From: Acetobacteraceae bacterium
GTDB lineage: Bacteria; Pseudomonadota; Alphaproteobacteria; Acetobacterales; Acetobacteraceae
NCBI GenBank assembly: GCA_024280945.1
Contig: JAMXLO010000140.1
Coordinates: 1 to 39,061 of the forward strand
DNA: 39,061 bases
Reading direction: 5' to 3'
Shown here: piece by piece, positions 15,370 through 23,127 of the stretch
Numbering within the stretch: the stretch's first letter is position 1
How the letters are laid out: the number at the start of each line of letters is the position of its first letter
Made by a program: the position numbers and the translations under genes
Notes under the pieces: generated by a model
The model's database searches: none
The model's input: the letters and a program-made list of their open reading frames with translations, nothing else
Told to the model about the DNA's origin: nothing

Positions 15370-16082
15370 CCTCGACCCGGCTGGCCTGCGCCGCCGGTCA
15401 AGGCTGCAATCAGCACGGCGAGCACGCCGGTGAGGAAGATGCCGTCGAACGTGCCGGCACCGCCGATCGACGCGATGGGTGCACCAAGCGCGCGGATCTT
15501 GTCCATGTTGAGCAGATCGGCGCCGATCAGGACACCAACGCTACCGCCGATGTAGGCCAGCGGCGCTGCATTCCGGCGCGACAGGACCAGCGCCACCACC
15601 GCCGTCGTCACCGCCGGTAGAAAGACCGGCACAGCGATGCCCAGTCCGCGGACAGGGTGTGCCTGGATATGGGTGAGTGTGGCGATGCAGGCGACGGCAA
15701 TCGGCGCGGAAATCCACAACCGGTGGCGAAGCAGCAGATAGATCGACATCAGCACCGGGATGACCGCGCCACCGACATTGACGGCGATGATCGTGCCCGG
15801 CCAAGCATGAACGACAGGGATTGCGTAATGCATCCCAAAGTAGTTTACCTGATGCCCAGCAACAATCTGTCGTTGTGCGAGCTGGGCCACCGGGAGGTTG
15901 AAGTAGCTGCCGACTAGCGATGCCAACAACACCAGCAATGCAGCGCCGGGGCCGAGGCCGATGCGCAGATAGGCATAGCGAAACGCGCTGATTTGCAGCA
16001 GAAGGCACAGCGCCAGGAACACGCCGACGAGGATCGAAAAGAACGGCGGCGTCAGCGGCAGATAATTCAGCTGGCTGTGCAT
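15351..16082 (-). CDS. DUF1614 membrane protein
   Basis: A 243-residue membrane protein with about seven to eight hydrophobic segments. The end GGAGTFDGIFLTGVLAVLIA and the internal VNVGGAVIPVLMSIYLL together with GADLLNMDKI are the recognisable marks of the DUF1614 family. The function of the family is unknown. The last residues (GGAGQPGRGQGRAR) are polar. It lies downstream of the SDR gene on the same strand with a 63-base gap, and its stop lies inside the 3' end of the aminotransferase gene on the other strand. Confidence 0.85.
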   Translation of the reverse strand: MHSQLNYLPLTPPFFSILVGVFLALCLLLQISAFRYAYLRIGLGPGAALLVLLASLVGSYFNLPVAQLAQRQIVAGHQVNYFGMHYAIPVVHAWPGTIIAVNVGGAVIPVLMSIYLLLRHRLWISAPIAVACIATLTHIQAHPVRGLGIAVPVFLPAVTTAVVALVLSRRNAAPLAYIGGSVGVLIGADLLNMDKIRALGAPIASIGGAGTFDGIFLTGVLAVLIAALTGGAGQPGRGQGRAR

Positions 16083-16145
16083 TGCTCAGTTGCGTGCGCA
16101 GCCCCTCGGCTGCCATCGAATGGACCGATTGGCGGCTCGGCAGGA

Positions 16146-16835
16146 TCAGGTTCGCCCAGGAACTGGCACAACCGCGCCGGTCGTTACCTTGTTCTCAGGG
16201 GATGCAAGGAAACCGATCGTTGCGGCGATCTCATCGGGCTTCGGCCAGGCGGTATGATCGGCTTTCGGCATGGCTGTGCGGTTGGCCGGCGTATCGATGA
16301 TCGACGGCGCCACCGCGTTCACCAGAATGCCTTGACCGGCGACTTCACCCGCCAGGGACTGTGTAAAGGCGGCGACAGCGGCCTTGCTGGCGGCGTATGG
16401 CGCCATTCCCCCGCCCAGGCGTGGTTCCACGCCCGGCCTCGCCGCGATATTGACGATACGACCGCCATCGGGCCCGAAGTTCTGCACAGCGGCCCGGCAG
16501 CACAGGTAGCAGGTGACGAAATTCATGCTCAGCATGTGGAACATGCCTGCCTTGTCGGTTTCCGCGACGGCGCCCATGGCAAATCCGCCAGCAATGTGGA
16601 TGGATGCCCAGAGATCGGTCAGCCCATCATAAAGCCGCGTGACATCGTCTTCGTTGGTCAATTCGCAGCGCGGCACCAGCGTTACGGTATCCTTGTAAGG
16701 GAAGGTCTCAGCTTCCGCTTCGACGACGTAAGGCACGCGGCAGCGTGCGCCGTGCGCCAAGAGCAACCCGACCACGGCACGCCCGAGCGCTCCGGTGCCT
16801 CCGGTAACAACGACTGTCCGATTGGCGAACTGCAT
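16146..16835 (-). CDS. SDR-family NAD(P)-dependent oxidoreductase
   Basis: A 229-residue short-chain dehydrogenase. The cofactor motif is VVVTGGTGALGRAVVG near the N-terminus, and YAASKAAVAAFTQSLAGEVA holds the active-site Tyr-x-x-x-Lys; ILVNAVAPSIIDTPANR follows. Where most family members have the catalytic Ser (in NVSS or NIAS), this protein reads NIAARPG, so the Ser appears to be replaced by Ala. The spacing to the Tyr is also about three residues longer than usual. It may have weak or altered activity, or be a non-catalytic relative. The ATG at 16833-16835 follows GGAGGT with a 5-base spacer. The substrate is unknown. Confidence 0.88.
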   Translation of the reverse strand: MQFANRTVVVTGGTGALGRAVVGLLLAHGARCRVPYVVEAEAETFPYKDTVTLVPRCELTNEDDVTRLYDGLTDLWASIHIAGGFAMGAVAETDKAGMFHMLSMNFVTCYLCCRAAVQNFGPDGGRIVNIAARPGVEPRLGGGMAPYAASKAAVAAFTQSLAGEVAGQGILVNAVAPSIIDTPANRTAMPKADHTAWPKPDEIAATIGFLASPENKVTTGAVVPVPGRT

Positions 16836-16895
16836 GCCCAACCTCCGTTGCTATCCGCATAGCAACGGCAAAGTCGCACAAGATCAAGCCAGCCG

Positions 16896-17237
16896 TCAGG
16901 CGGCGATGGCGAAGGCGTCCAGCTTCCAGCCCGCGGCGGTCATGGCACGCTGAAGTGCCCCAATAAACCGCCGCGTCACGTCCATGCCGCCCGATCGCGG
17001 CCATGATCGTCCTATGTAATGTCGGCCCAACAGGTCGAGCAGCCGATCGCGCTCGGCCTTGTCAAGGCCGCCATCCGCGGTTGCATCGCCATAGAACCGG
17101 TTCAGGTCCGCAACCAGAGCCGAATCGGTCTCAATGATCAGTCGCAGTGCCTCGTTCGAGGGGGGCACCATTCGGCGACTTTCAAGCTCCAGCCGGCAAC
17201 AGGCCAGCGGAGCAGCAAGTAGCGTTGACAATTGCAT
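16896..17237 (-). CDS. Hypothetical protein, 113 residues
   Basis: Not recognised. The core reads PSNEALRLIIETDSALVADL, then DGGLDKAERDRLLDLLGRHY and RRFIGALQRAMTAAGWKLDA: mostly helical and acidic in the first half, with no membrane segment or metal motif. The N-terminal 22 residues (starting MQLSTLLAAPLACCRLELES) look less regular, and an ATG at 17171 (MVPPSNEAL) is an alternative start. It lies between murA and the SDR gene on the same strand, with 90 bases to murA. The codon pattern looks coding but no function can be given. Confidence 0.65.
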   Translation of the reverse strand: MQLSTLLAAPLACCRLELESRRMVPPSNEALRLIIETDSALVADLNRFYGDATADGGLDKAERDRLLDLLGRHYIGRSWPRSGGMDVTRRFIGALQRAMTAAGWKLDAFAIAA

Positions 17238-17327
17238 CTCCCGATACCGAGGGCTGAATCAATCCCGGTCCTAAGTTGCGCCCATATGGGACCTGCAAAG
17301 CAATCCGTCCACCCGGTAATTTGATCG

Positions 17328-18590
17328 TTAGCCGCTCAGGCGTTCGATATCTGCTCCACACGCCGCCAACTTCTGTTCAAGTGCCTCGTAGCCGCGATCA
17401 AGGTGGTACACTCGATTTACAACCGTTTCCCCACGCGCCGCGAGCCCGGCAACGATCAGCGAAACCGAAGCGCGCAGATCGGTCGCCATGACCGGCGCCC
17501 CAGACAGCGCCGAAACGCCGCGTACGATTGCTGACGCGCCGTGCACATTGATACGCGCGCCCATCCGGTTCAGTTCGGACACATGCATGAAGCGATTTTC
17601 AAATATCGTTTCGGTAACCATCGCCGCACCGTCGGATACCGCCATCAGCGCCATGAACTGCGCCTGCATATCGGTGGGAAACCCAGGATACGGCTCGGTC
17701 ATGACATCGGCGCCGTGCAGGCCGTTCAGACGGCGAACGCGCAAACCACCGGGGCGTTCATCAATCTCCACCCCGGCTTCCCGCAAGATACGGATCGTCG
17801 CGCCAAGATGATCCAGCCTTGCATTGTTCAGCATCACTTCGCCGCCGGTAATGGCGGCAGCGCACGCATAGGTTCCGGTCTCGATCCGGTCGGCGATGAT
17901 GGCGTGGCTGGCGCCATGCAGGCATGCAACGCCCTCGACGGTCAGGCGATCGCTGTCGATACCCTCGATCCGAGCGCCCATCGCGTTCAGACAGCGCGCC
18001 AGATCGCCGATTTCGGGTTCGCGCGCGGCGTTGGCGAGGACGGTGCGACCATCGGCCAGCGAGGCGGCCATCAGCAGGTTCTCGGTGGCGCCGACCGAGA
18101 CGAATGGAAACACGATCGTGGCGCCGCGCAACCGGCCGGTCACGCGACCATCGATATAGCCTCCATCGAGCCGGAAGGTGGCGCCCATCTGCTCCAGGCC
18201 CTTGAGGTGGAGGTCGATGGGGCGCGCGCCGATCGAGCAACCCCCCGGCATCGAGACCCGCGCTTCGCCGGTCCGCGCCAGCAGGGGGCCAAGCACCAGG
18301 GCTGAGGCGCGCATCTTGCGCACAATGTCATAGGGCGCCTCGGTATTGGTGATCGTGCCGCCGAGAGAGAGCGTCCGCCCATCGTTGCCGACCGGTTCGA
18401 CGGCGAGACCATGCTGGGCCAACAGCAGGCCCATGGTCTGGATGTCCGCAAGGCGCGGCACGTTGCTCAGGAGCAGTCGCTCGTCTGTGAGCATGGCCGC
18501 CGCCATCACCGGCAGGGCGGCATTCTTGGCGCCGCCGATGCCTATCTCGCCAGAAAGCGGTCGGCCACCGCGAATACGGATACGATCCAT
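17328..18590 (-). CDS. murA: UDP-N-acetylglucosamine 1-carboxyvinyltransferase
   Basis: A 420-residue MurA, the usual length. It catalyses the first committed step of peptidoglycan synthesis, transfer of enolpyruvate from PEP to UDP-GlcNAc, in the cytoplasm. The N-terminal [20 protein letters not shown] is followed by [11 protein letters not shown] with the substrate-binding Lys22-Asn23. The loop [18 protein letters not shown] carries the catalytic Cys118, which makes the enzyme a fosfomycin target. Later marks include [15 protein letters not shown] and [15 protein letters not shown], the end of the two-domain EPSP-synthase-like fold. It follows dcd on the same strand with a 51-base gap and is likely co-transcribed with it. 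Confidence 0.98.
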   Translation of the reverse strand: MDRIRIRGGRPLSGEIGIGGAKNAALPVMAAAMLTDERLLLSNVPRLADIQTMGLLLAQHGLAVEPVGNDGRTLSLGGTITNTEAPYDIVRKMRASALVLGPLLARTGEARVSMPGGCSIGARPIDLHLKGLEQMGATFRLDGGYIDGRVTGRLRGATIVFPFVSVGATENLLMAASLADGRTVLANAAREPEIGDLARCLNAMGARIEGIDSDRLTVEGVACLHGASHAIIADRIETGTYACAAAITGGEVMLNNARLDHLGATIRILREAGVEIDERPGGLRVRRLNGLHGADVMTEPYPGFPTDMQAQFMALMAVSDGAAMVTETIFENRFMHVSELNRMGARINVHGASAIVRGVSALSGAPVMATDLRASVSLIVAGLAARGETVVNRVYHLDRGYEALEQKLAACGADIERLSG

Positions 18591-18641
18591 TCAGAGATTC
18601 CCAACGGGTTCGGAACAAACACGACACGAAGTGCGAGGCAT

Positions 18642-19196
18642 CTACATCTTCGGCAATGCGACGCCGCGCTGTCGCATATACTTGCCGGCCTTGTCGGCAT
18701 AGCTGGTCTCGCAGGGTTCGTTCCCTTGCAGAAACAGAAACTGGCAGATGCCTTCGTGCGCGTGAATCTTTGCGGGGAGCGGCGTGGTGTTGGAAATCTC
18801 GATGGTCACCTGGCCTTCCCATCCCGGCTCCAGCGGCGTCACGTTCACGATGATGCCGCAGCGCGCATAAGTTGACTTGCCGAGGCAGATAACCAGCACG
18901 TCGCGCGGAATTCGGAAATACTCCACCGTATGGCCCAGGGCGAAACTGTTAGGAGGGATGATGCAGGTGTCGATCTTGCGATCGACGAAACTGGTCGGAG
19001 CGAAATCCTTGGGGTCGATGACGGCGGAATCGATATTGGTGAAGATCTTGAACTCATCCGCCACCCGCGCATCGTACCCATAGGAGGACAGGCCGTAACT
19101 GATAACCCCCGCACGCTTCTGGGCTTCGACGAACGGCTCGATCATACCGTGTTCCTGCACCATGCGGCGAATCCAGCGATCGGACATCACGGACAT
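18642..19196 (-). CDS. dcd: dCTP deaminase
   Basis: A 184-residue dCTP deaminase, which turns dCTP into dUTP for dTTP synthesis. It starts [20 protein letters not shown]. The family marks are [23 protein letters not shown], the active-site region [40 protein letters not shown] and [17 protein letters not shown], with [14 protein letters not shown] near the end. The Glu in [12 protein letters not shown] is the expected catalytic residue. It is a monofunctional-type enzyme by length. It lies directly upstream of murA and 92 bases downstream of a small basic reading frame on the same strand. Confidence 0.97.
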   Translation of the reverse strand: MSVMSDRWIRRMVQEHGMIEPFVEAQKRAGVISYGLSSYGYDARVADEFKIFTNIDSAVIDPKDFAPTSFVDRKIDTCIIPPNSFALGHTVEYFRIPRDVLVICLGKSTYARCGIIVNVTPLEPGWEGQVTIEISNTTPLPAKIHAHEGICQFLFLQGNEPCETSYADKAGKYMRQRGVALPKM

Positions 19197-19288
19197 CTGG
19201 TCGCTCCGGGCAGGGCAACGCCCCGAGGTTCAGGCAACATCATGAATTCATCCAACGTAGCATGACTGTCACTCGATTCGGCGACAAA

Positions 19289-19447
19289 TCACGCCTGCTT
19301 CGGCTTTTCCCGTGCCCGCGTCTGGTCCTTGCGCTTGCGCAGATTGGCGCGCAGGGCCTCCGCCTCGCGCTTTCGCCGAGCGGTGAGCTTGGTGGTGGCG
19401 CCGACGGGCTTGTCAGGCGCCGACGGGGGCTTGTCGATCGAGTGCAA
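19289..19447 (-). CDS. Small basic protein, 52 residues
   Basis: A short reading frame in the same frame as the secreted-protein gene just upstream, after its stop. It encodes a Lys/Arg-rich peptide (KLTARRKREAEALRANLRKR followed by KDQTRAREKPKQA) after a Pro-rich start (SAPDKPVGATT). Short proteins of this type, with a charged helix of AEALRANLRKRK character, are familiar in alphaproteobacteria; no function is known to me. The only nearby start is TTG at 19445-19447 without a clear ribosome-binding site, so translation is uncertain. Confidence 0.5.
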   Translation of the reverse strand: MHSIDKPPSAPDKPVGATTKLTARRKREAEALRANLRKRKDQTRAREKPKQA

Positions 19448-19477
19448 GGCGGCCTGTATGGTGGGTGGCGGCAGACC

Positions 19478-19813
19478 TTACCTCACCTGCCGAGAGCCGC
19501 CAACTCGCTGCTGGCGCCGCAGCGCCTGCTGGCAGGAGTCGTCATCCGCATAAAAGGTCATCCGGTGGTTGCTGCTGTCGGTGACGGTCACGAGCTGCGG
19601 CCGTCCGGTAAAGTCGCGTGAGACCTCCCGGGATCGATACCGGTTCTGCTTCTGAAGGTATTCCATGTAGTCATCCGGGCTCGGATAGTCAGTGCGACTG
19701 GCGCGTTCGCACTCGCCCCTTGTCCCGTTGATTGTGTACCACTGCGCGCTCTCGGCCGGCGTCGTGCATAGACCCAGTAGGATCGAGAACGCAGCCAATT
19801 GCAGAATCCGCAT
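19478..19813 (-). CDS. Secreted hypothetical protein, 111 residues
   Basis: The protein starts MRILQLAAFSILLGLCTTPA and continues ESAQWYTING, a typical Sec signal peptide with cleavage expected after ESA. The mature part is about 85 residues with two Cys (GECERA and DDSCQQAL) that could form a disulfide, and segments DYPSPDDYMEYLQKQNRYRS and PQLVTVTDSSNHRMTFYADD. I do not recognise the family. The ATG at 19811-19813 is chosen because the signal peptide begins there; longer in-frame starts up to 19939 would hide it. It is the most upstream gene of the leftward dcd-murA run, though separate transcription is possible. Confidence 0.7.
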   Translation of the reverse strand: MRILQLAAFSILLGLCTTPAESAQWYTINGTRGECERASRTDYPSPDDYMEYLQKQNRYRSREVSRDFTGRPQLVTVTDSSNHRMTFYADDDSCQQALRRQQRVGGSRQVR

Positions 19814-20108
19814 CCGTGGCGCAGTGGCGTTGGCATTGCTGCCTGCGACGCTCATAACCTGTAGTAGCGCGTGATCTCGCTGGATCATGCGCCACCGCCC
19901 GGGAATGCGCATCTGTCCGTTCCGCTCCGCTGCATCCAAGCCCTACTTAATGACAGCCGCCACTCGAAATTATATCTATTCGGGGGTATGAGCAGCCTCG
20001 CATTCTGCTGATCCACAAATGCACCGGCCAGCGAGACGGCCATGATCCTGCGTCATCAAGACTTCGACGCGGACGAAGTTGTCGACCGGGGGCACAATGA
20101 AAACTTGA

Positions 20109-20125
20109 CGCCTGTTCCAGGCGTT
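20109..20125. promoter_or_regulatory. Inverted repeat upstream of the Rieske operon
   Basis: Arms ACGCCTG (20109-20115) and CAGGCGT (20119-20125) with a 3-base centre form a perfect 7-base inverted repeat. It directly precedes TTGACT-like bases, so it could be an operator overlapping the -35 region. No regulator family can be named. Confidence 0.35.
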
Positions 20126-20159
20126 GACTTGACTCAACCAACAGACGAAGCCTATTCGA
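20125..20159 (+). promoter_or_regulatory. Possible sigma-70 promoter for the Rieske-PQQ operon
   Basis: TTGACT repeats at 20125-20130 and 20130-20135; the second is followed after 18 bases by TATTCG (20154-20159), a weak -10 match. The start codon is about 98 bases downstream. This is a pattern match only. Confidence 0.25.
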
Positions 20160-20256
20160 TGGTAAAACCTCAACGGGCACACCGTTGATAACTTGCCCTT
20201 GCTGACGCGCCAGTCCGTCGCGGGAACGTGGCGTGCTCACACGTTTGAGAGGAAGC

Positions 20257-20832
20257 ATGGGAGACACCAGTATTTCTCGACGGACGTTGCTCACCGGGTG
20301 CTGCGCGACGCCGGTCTTTGCACGAACTGGCGCGGCCGCCGCCGACGAGGAGTCGGCTCAATTTGAGCTGCCACAGACCGGTGATCAACTTGTCGAGGTG
20401 GGACACGAAGCTGAAGCCAAGCCGCTGACGCCTCAGGATCTGGGCCTTCAGGACTTGCTGCTGGCCTGGGCATACGATCCGCGCAACAAAATCGTGCGCA
20501 ACGGGTCCCGGTTGAACATGCTGCTTCTGATGCGCTTCGAGCCCGCTACACTCGGCGACGCAGAACGACAGTTGGCACCTGAGGGCATCGTTGCCTACTC
20601 GGCGGTTTGCACGCATCAGCAATGCTGGGTGACGGACTGGCTTAAATCAGCCCAGGTGCTGCAGTGCCCGTGCCATCAGTCCCAGTACGATCTGCGCCAT
20701 AGTGCAAAGGTCGTTGGCGGTCCAGCTCCCCGGTCGCTGCCGGCGCTACCGCTGAACGTCAATAATGGCATTCTCGATATCGCCGGACCGTTCACTGGCC
20801 GTGTGGGAGGTGAACAGCAGCAGGGCACTTAG
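20257..20832 (+). CDS. Tat-exported Rieske [2Fe-2S] protein
   Basis: A 191-residue Rieske protein. The N-terminus MGDTSISRRTLLTGCC has the twin-arginine pattern (SRRTLL), so it should be exported folded with its cluster. Ligands are Cys118 and His120 in VCTHQQC and Cys137 and His140 in QCPCHQSQYD; Cys123 and Cys139 are placed to form the disulfide found in bc1-type Rieske proteins. This predicts a relatively high potential, suited to electron transfer in the periplasm. The cytochrome b and c1 genes of a bc1 complex are absent here. Instead the gene is followed 27 bases later by a PQQ dehydrogenase, so I infer that it carries electrons from that enzyme or from the downstream molybdenum enzyme. 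GAGAGGAAG lies just before the ATG. Confidence 0.9.
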   Translation: MGDTSISRRTLLTGCCATPVFARTGAAAADEESAQFELPQTGDQLVEVGHEAEAKPLTPQDLGLQDLLLAWAYDPRNKIVRNGSRLNMLLLMRFEPATLGDAERQLAPEGIVAYSAVCTHQQCWVTDWLKSAQVLQCPCHQSQYDLRHSAKVVGGPAPRSLPALPLNVNNGILDIAGPFTGRVGGEQQQGT

Positions 20833-20859
20833 ATTTCGCGGGTTGGGGGAGGTGAGCCA

Positions 20860-22596
20860 ATGCGACAATCGCTTCGAACCGTCCTGATGGCATGTGCTGC
20901 CGGGTTGGTCGGCTGCATGACGGCGCCGTGGGCGGCTGCGCAGCAGATATCCAGCTATGCGCCGGTAACCCAGCAGCGGCTGGAAAACCCGGAAGCGGGT
21001 AATTGGCTGCTGTATCGGCGAACTTATGACGGGCATGGCTTCAGCCCGCTGAAGCAGATCAACACCGACAACGCCAGGGATCTGGTACCTGTCTGGACCT
21101 TCGCTACCGGTGTCGTCGAGGGCCATGAGGCTCCGCCGATGGTGAACAACGGCATGATGTTCGTCACCACGCCCGGCATGCAGGTACTGGCGCTCGATGC
21201 CACGACCGGAGACCTGATCTGGCGTTACAAGGAGAAGCTGCCTGCTGATCTGTTCCAGCTTCATCCAACCAATCGCGGTGTCGCGATGTGGGGTGACAAG
21301 CTGTATCTGGCGACGGTCGATGCGCACCTGATCGCACTCGATGCCAAGACCGGCAAGGAGGTATGGAACACGAAGGTCGGCGACTACCAGCACGGCGAAT
21401 ACATGACGCTTGAGCCGCTGGTGGTACGCGGCAAGGTCATGGTGGGTTCGTCGGGTGGCGAATTCGGCGTGCGCGCGTATATCGCCGCCTACGATGCCGA
21501 TTCCGGAAAGCAGGTCTGGCGAACCTACACGGTGCCGAGCCCGGAGGAGCCTGGTGGGGATAGCTGGAAGAGTGATGCCTGGAAAACCGGTGGTGGCTCA
21601 GTCTGGATTACCGGCAATTATGATCCAAAGAGAAACCTCGCCTATTGGGGCGTTGGCAACGCCGCACCGTGGCCAGGTGATCTGCACCCGGGTGATGACC
21701 TTTATACGAGTTCGACAATCGGGCTGAATCCGGATACCGGTGAGATCAAGGGTCACCACCAATATCACTGGAACGACTCATGGGATTGGGACGAGATCCG
21801 GCCACCGGTGCTGATCAACATGCAGCACAACGGTCAGACCATCGATGCTCTCGTACATCCCGCGCGCGATGGCTATCTCTGGACGCTGCAGCAGACCGAT
21901 AACGGCATCAAGTACATTTCCGGTCAGCCGTTCGTCTATCAGAATGCGTTCAAGAGTCTTGATCCACAGACCGGCCGGCCGACCTACGACCCCGAGCACA
22001 AGCCGGTCAGCGGCAAGGAGGTCAGCTTCTGTCCGTCACTGTGGGGTGGCCTGGACTGGCCCTCCGAATCCTACAGCGATCAGACCCAGCTGCTGTACAT
22101 TCCGGCCAACGACAACATGTGCGGCCAGATGCTGGGCGAGAAGAAGCAGCTTCTGGTCGGACAGCTCTGGCTCGGCGCGGATCCTGACAGTCTGAAACTG
22201 TTGCCCCGCGGCGATCATATCGGTGAACTCCAGGCCTGGGACCCCGCGACCGGCAAGCGGGTCTGGACCTATCCCTTCCCGAGCCAGCTATTTGCCTCCG
22301 TGCTGACCACAGCGGGTGGCCTCGTGTTCGTCGGCGGTACCAACGACCGCATGTTCCGTGCCTTCGATGCGAAGACGGGCGAACTGCTGTGGCAGCAGAA
22401 GACAAACTCAGGAATCGTCGGCATGCCGGTGGCGTATCAGGTGGGAGACACCGAATACGTTGCCGTCCAGTCGGGTTGGGGAGTCGATGCCCAACGCATC
22501 CAGGATTCTCTGGCAAAGACGTCTATGAAGCTCGATCCGAATGCCGTTCCGCAGGGCGGTGTGGTCTGGGTGTTCGCGCTCAGGCGGCATCGCTAG
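20860..22596 (+). CDS. Periplasmic PQQ-dependent dehydrogenase with lanthanide-type signature
   Basis: A 578-residue quinoprotein of the methanol/alcohol dehydrogenase eight-bladed propeller family. Residues 1-27 are a Sec signal peptide ending APWAAAQ. Metal and active-site residues by family alignment are Glu201 (SGGEFGVRAY), Asn267 (GVGNAAPWPG), catalytic Asp309 and, two residues on, Asp311 (NDSWDWDEIRPPV). The second Asp marks XoxF/ExaF-type enzymes that use a lanthanide rather than calcium. The vicinal Cys pair normally before NRGVA is missing: the protein reads FQLHPTNRGVAMW. Tryptophan-docking repeats such as LDAKTGKEVWN and FDAKTGELLWQQ are present. There is no C-terminal cytochrome domain and no CxxCH, so an external acceptor is needed. 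The substrate is probably an alcohol but is unknown. Confidence 0.93.
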   Translation: MRQSLRTVLMACAAGLVGCMTAPWAAAQQISSYAPVTQQRLENPEAGNWLLYRRTYDGHGFSPLKQINTDNARDLVPVWTFATGVVEGHEAPPMVNNGMMFVTTPGMQVLALDATTGDLIWRYKEKLPADLFQLHPTNRGVAMWGDKLYLATVDAHLIALDAKTGKEVWNTKVGDYQHGEYMTLEPLVVRGKVMVGSSGGEFGVRAYIAAYDADSGKQVWRTYTVPSPEEPGGDSWKSDAWKTGGGSVWITGNYDPKRNLAYWGVGNAAPWPGDLHPGDDLYTSSTIGLNPDTGEIKGHHQYHWNDSWDWDEIRPPVLINMQHNGQTIDALVHPARDGYLWTLQQTDNGIKYISGQPFVYQNAFKSLDPQTGRPTYDPEHKPVSGKEVSFCPSLWGGLDWPSESYSDQTQLLYIPANDNMCGQMLGEKKQLLVGQLWLGADPDSLKLLPRGDHIGELQAWDPATGKRVWTYPFPSQLFASVLTTAGGLVFVGGTNDRMFRAFDAKTGELLWQQKTNSGIVGMPVAYQVGDTEYVAVQSGWGVDAQRIQDSLAKTSMKLDPNAVPQGGVVWVFALRRHR

Positions 22597-22623
22597 AAAG
22601 GCCTGGCTGCAACGGGGTGGCGC

Positions 22624-22648
22624 AGCAGCGGGACAGGTACCCGCTGCT
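22624..22648 (+). promoter_or_regulatory. Strong intercistronic stem-loop
   Basis: Arms AGCAGCGGG (22624-22632) and CCCGCTGCT (22640-22648) pair perfectly over 9 bases around a 7-base loop. It lies between the PQQ dehydrogenase stop and the ribosome-binding site of the next gene. Only two or three T follow, so it is more likely a partial attenuator or RNA-stability element that sets the ratio of the two enzymes. Confidence 0.5.
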
Positions 22649-22658
22649 TTGCGTCCTC

Positions 22659-22666
22659 AAGGAGGT
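22659..22666 (+). promoter_or_regulatory. Full-length Shine-Dalgarno for the [2Fe-2S] subunit
   Basis: AAGGAGGT, a complete match to the anti-SD, with a 5-base spacer to the ATG at 22672. It decides the start over the GTG at 22669 and predicts strong translation. Confidence 0.75.
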
Positions 22667-22671
22667 GAGTG

Positions 22672-23124
22672 ATGGTCACATTGAAGGTCAACGGGCAGGA
22701 CCACGCCTATGACGGCGATACCACGGTGCCGTTGCTCTGGGTCATTCGCGATGAGCTGGGACTGACCGGCACGAAGTTCGGCTGCGGCAAGGGTCTGTGC
22801 GGTTCGTGCACCGTGCACTTGGACGGTGTCGCTGTCCGCTCATGCCAGATGGCGGTATCCGAAGCAGGCGGCAAGGCGATCGTTACCATCGAAGGCCTCG
22901 ATCCCGACGGCAATCATCCGGTTCAGCGGGCGTGGCGCGAAACCAGCGCGCCGCAATGCGGCTACTGCCATGCGGGACAGATCATGCAGGCAGCGGCATT
23001 GCTCGCAGCGACACCCAAGCCAAGCGACAGCGACATCCTGACCGCGATGGCAGGCAATATCTGTCGTTGCGGCTGCTATCAGCGCATTGCGGAAGCGGTG
23101 CGCCTGGCCTCGACGGGAGTATAG
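22672..23124 (+). CDS. IorA-type two-cluster [2Fe-2S] subunit of a molybdenum hydroxylase
   Basis: A 150-residue small subunit of the xanthine oxidase family. The plant-ferredoxin-type cluster is bound by Cys38, Cys43, Cys46 and Cys58 ([11 protein letters not shown] and RSCQM). The second cluster is bound by Cys96, Cys99, Cys131 and Cys133 ([12 protein letters not shown] and [10 protein letters not shown]). It passes electrons from the molybdenum centre of the partner encoded next, 3 bases downstream. No signal peptide is present, so it probably crosses the membrane by hitchhiking on the Tat signal of the partner, as is known for two-subunit enzymes such as isoquinoline 1-oxidoreductase and the aldehyde dehydrogenases of acetic acid bacteria. 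No FAD subunit is encoded nearby. Confidence 0.93.
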   Translation: MVTLKVNGQDHAYDGDTTVPLLWVIRDELGLTGTKFGCGKGLCGSCTVHLDGVAVRSCQMAVSEAGGKAIVTIEGLDPDGNHPVQRAWRETSAPQCGYCHAGQIMQAAALLAATPKPSDSDILTAMAGNICRCGCYQRIAEAVRLASTGV

Positions 23125-23127
23125 GCC

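Larger units (their letters stand above)
19814..20256. other. Gap between divergent genes, 443 bases
   Basis: No convincing gene. The part near 19940-20180 is less GC-rich than its surroundings. On the minus strand two frames look partly protein-like (INGVPVEVLPSNRLRLLVES in one, PPVDNFVRVEVLMTQDHGR in the other), as if a short gene had decayed by frameshift, but neither has a good start. The part near 20100-20256 should hold the promoter for the Rieske-PQQ operon. Confidence 0.4.

Noticed and set aside
20257-20832. Rieske gene as part of a bc1 complex operon
   Set aside because: No cytochrome b or c1 gene follows; the neighbours are dehydrogenases.
20860-22596. Quinohaemoprotein alcohol dehydrogenase
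   Set aside because: There is no CxxCH and no C-terminal cytochrome domain; the protein ends after the propeller.
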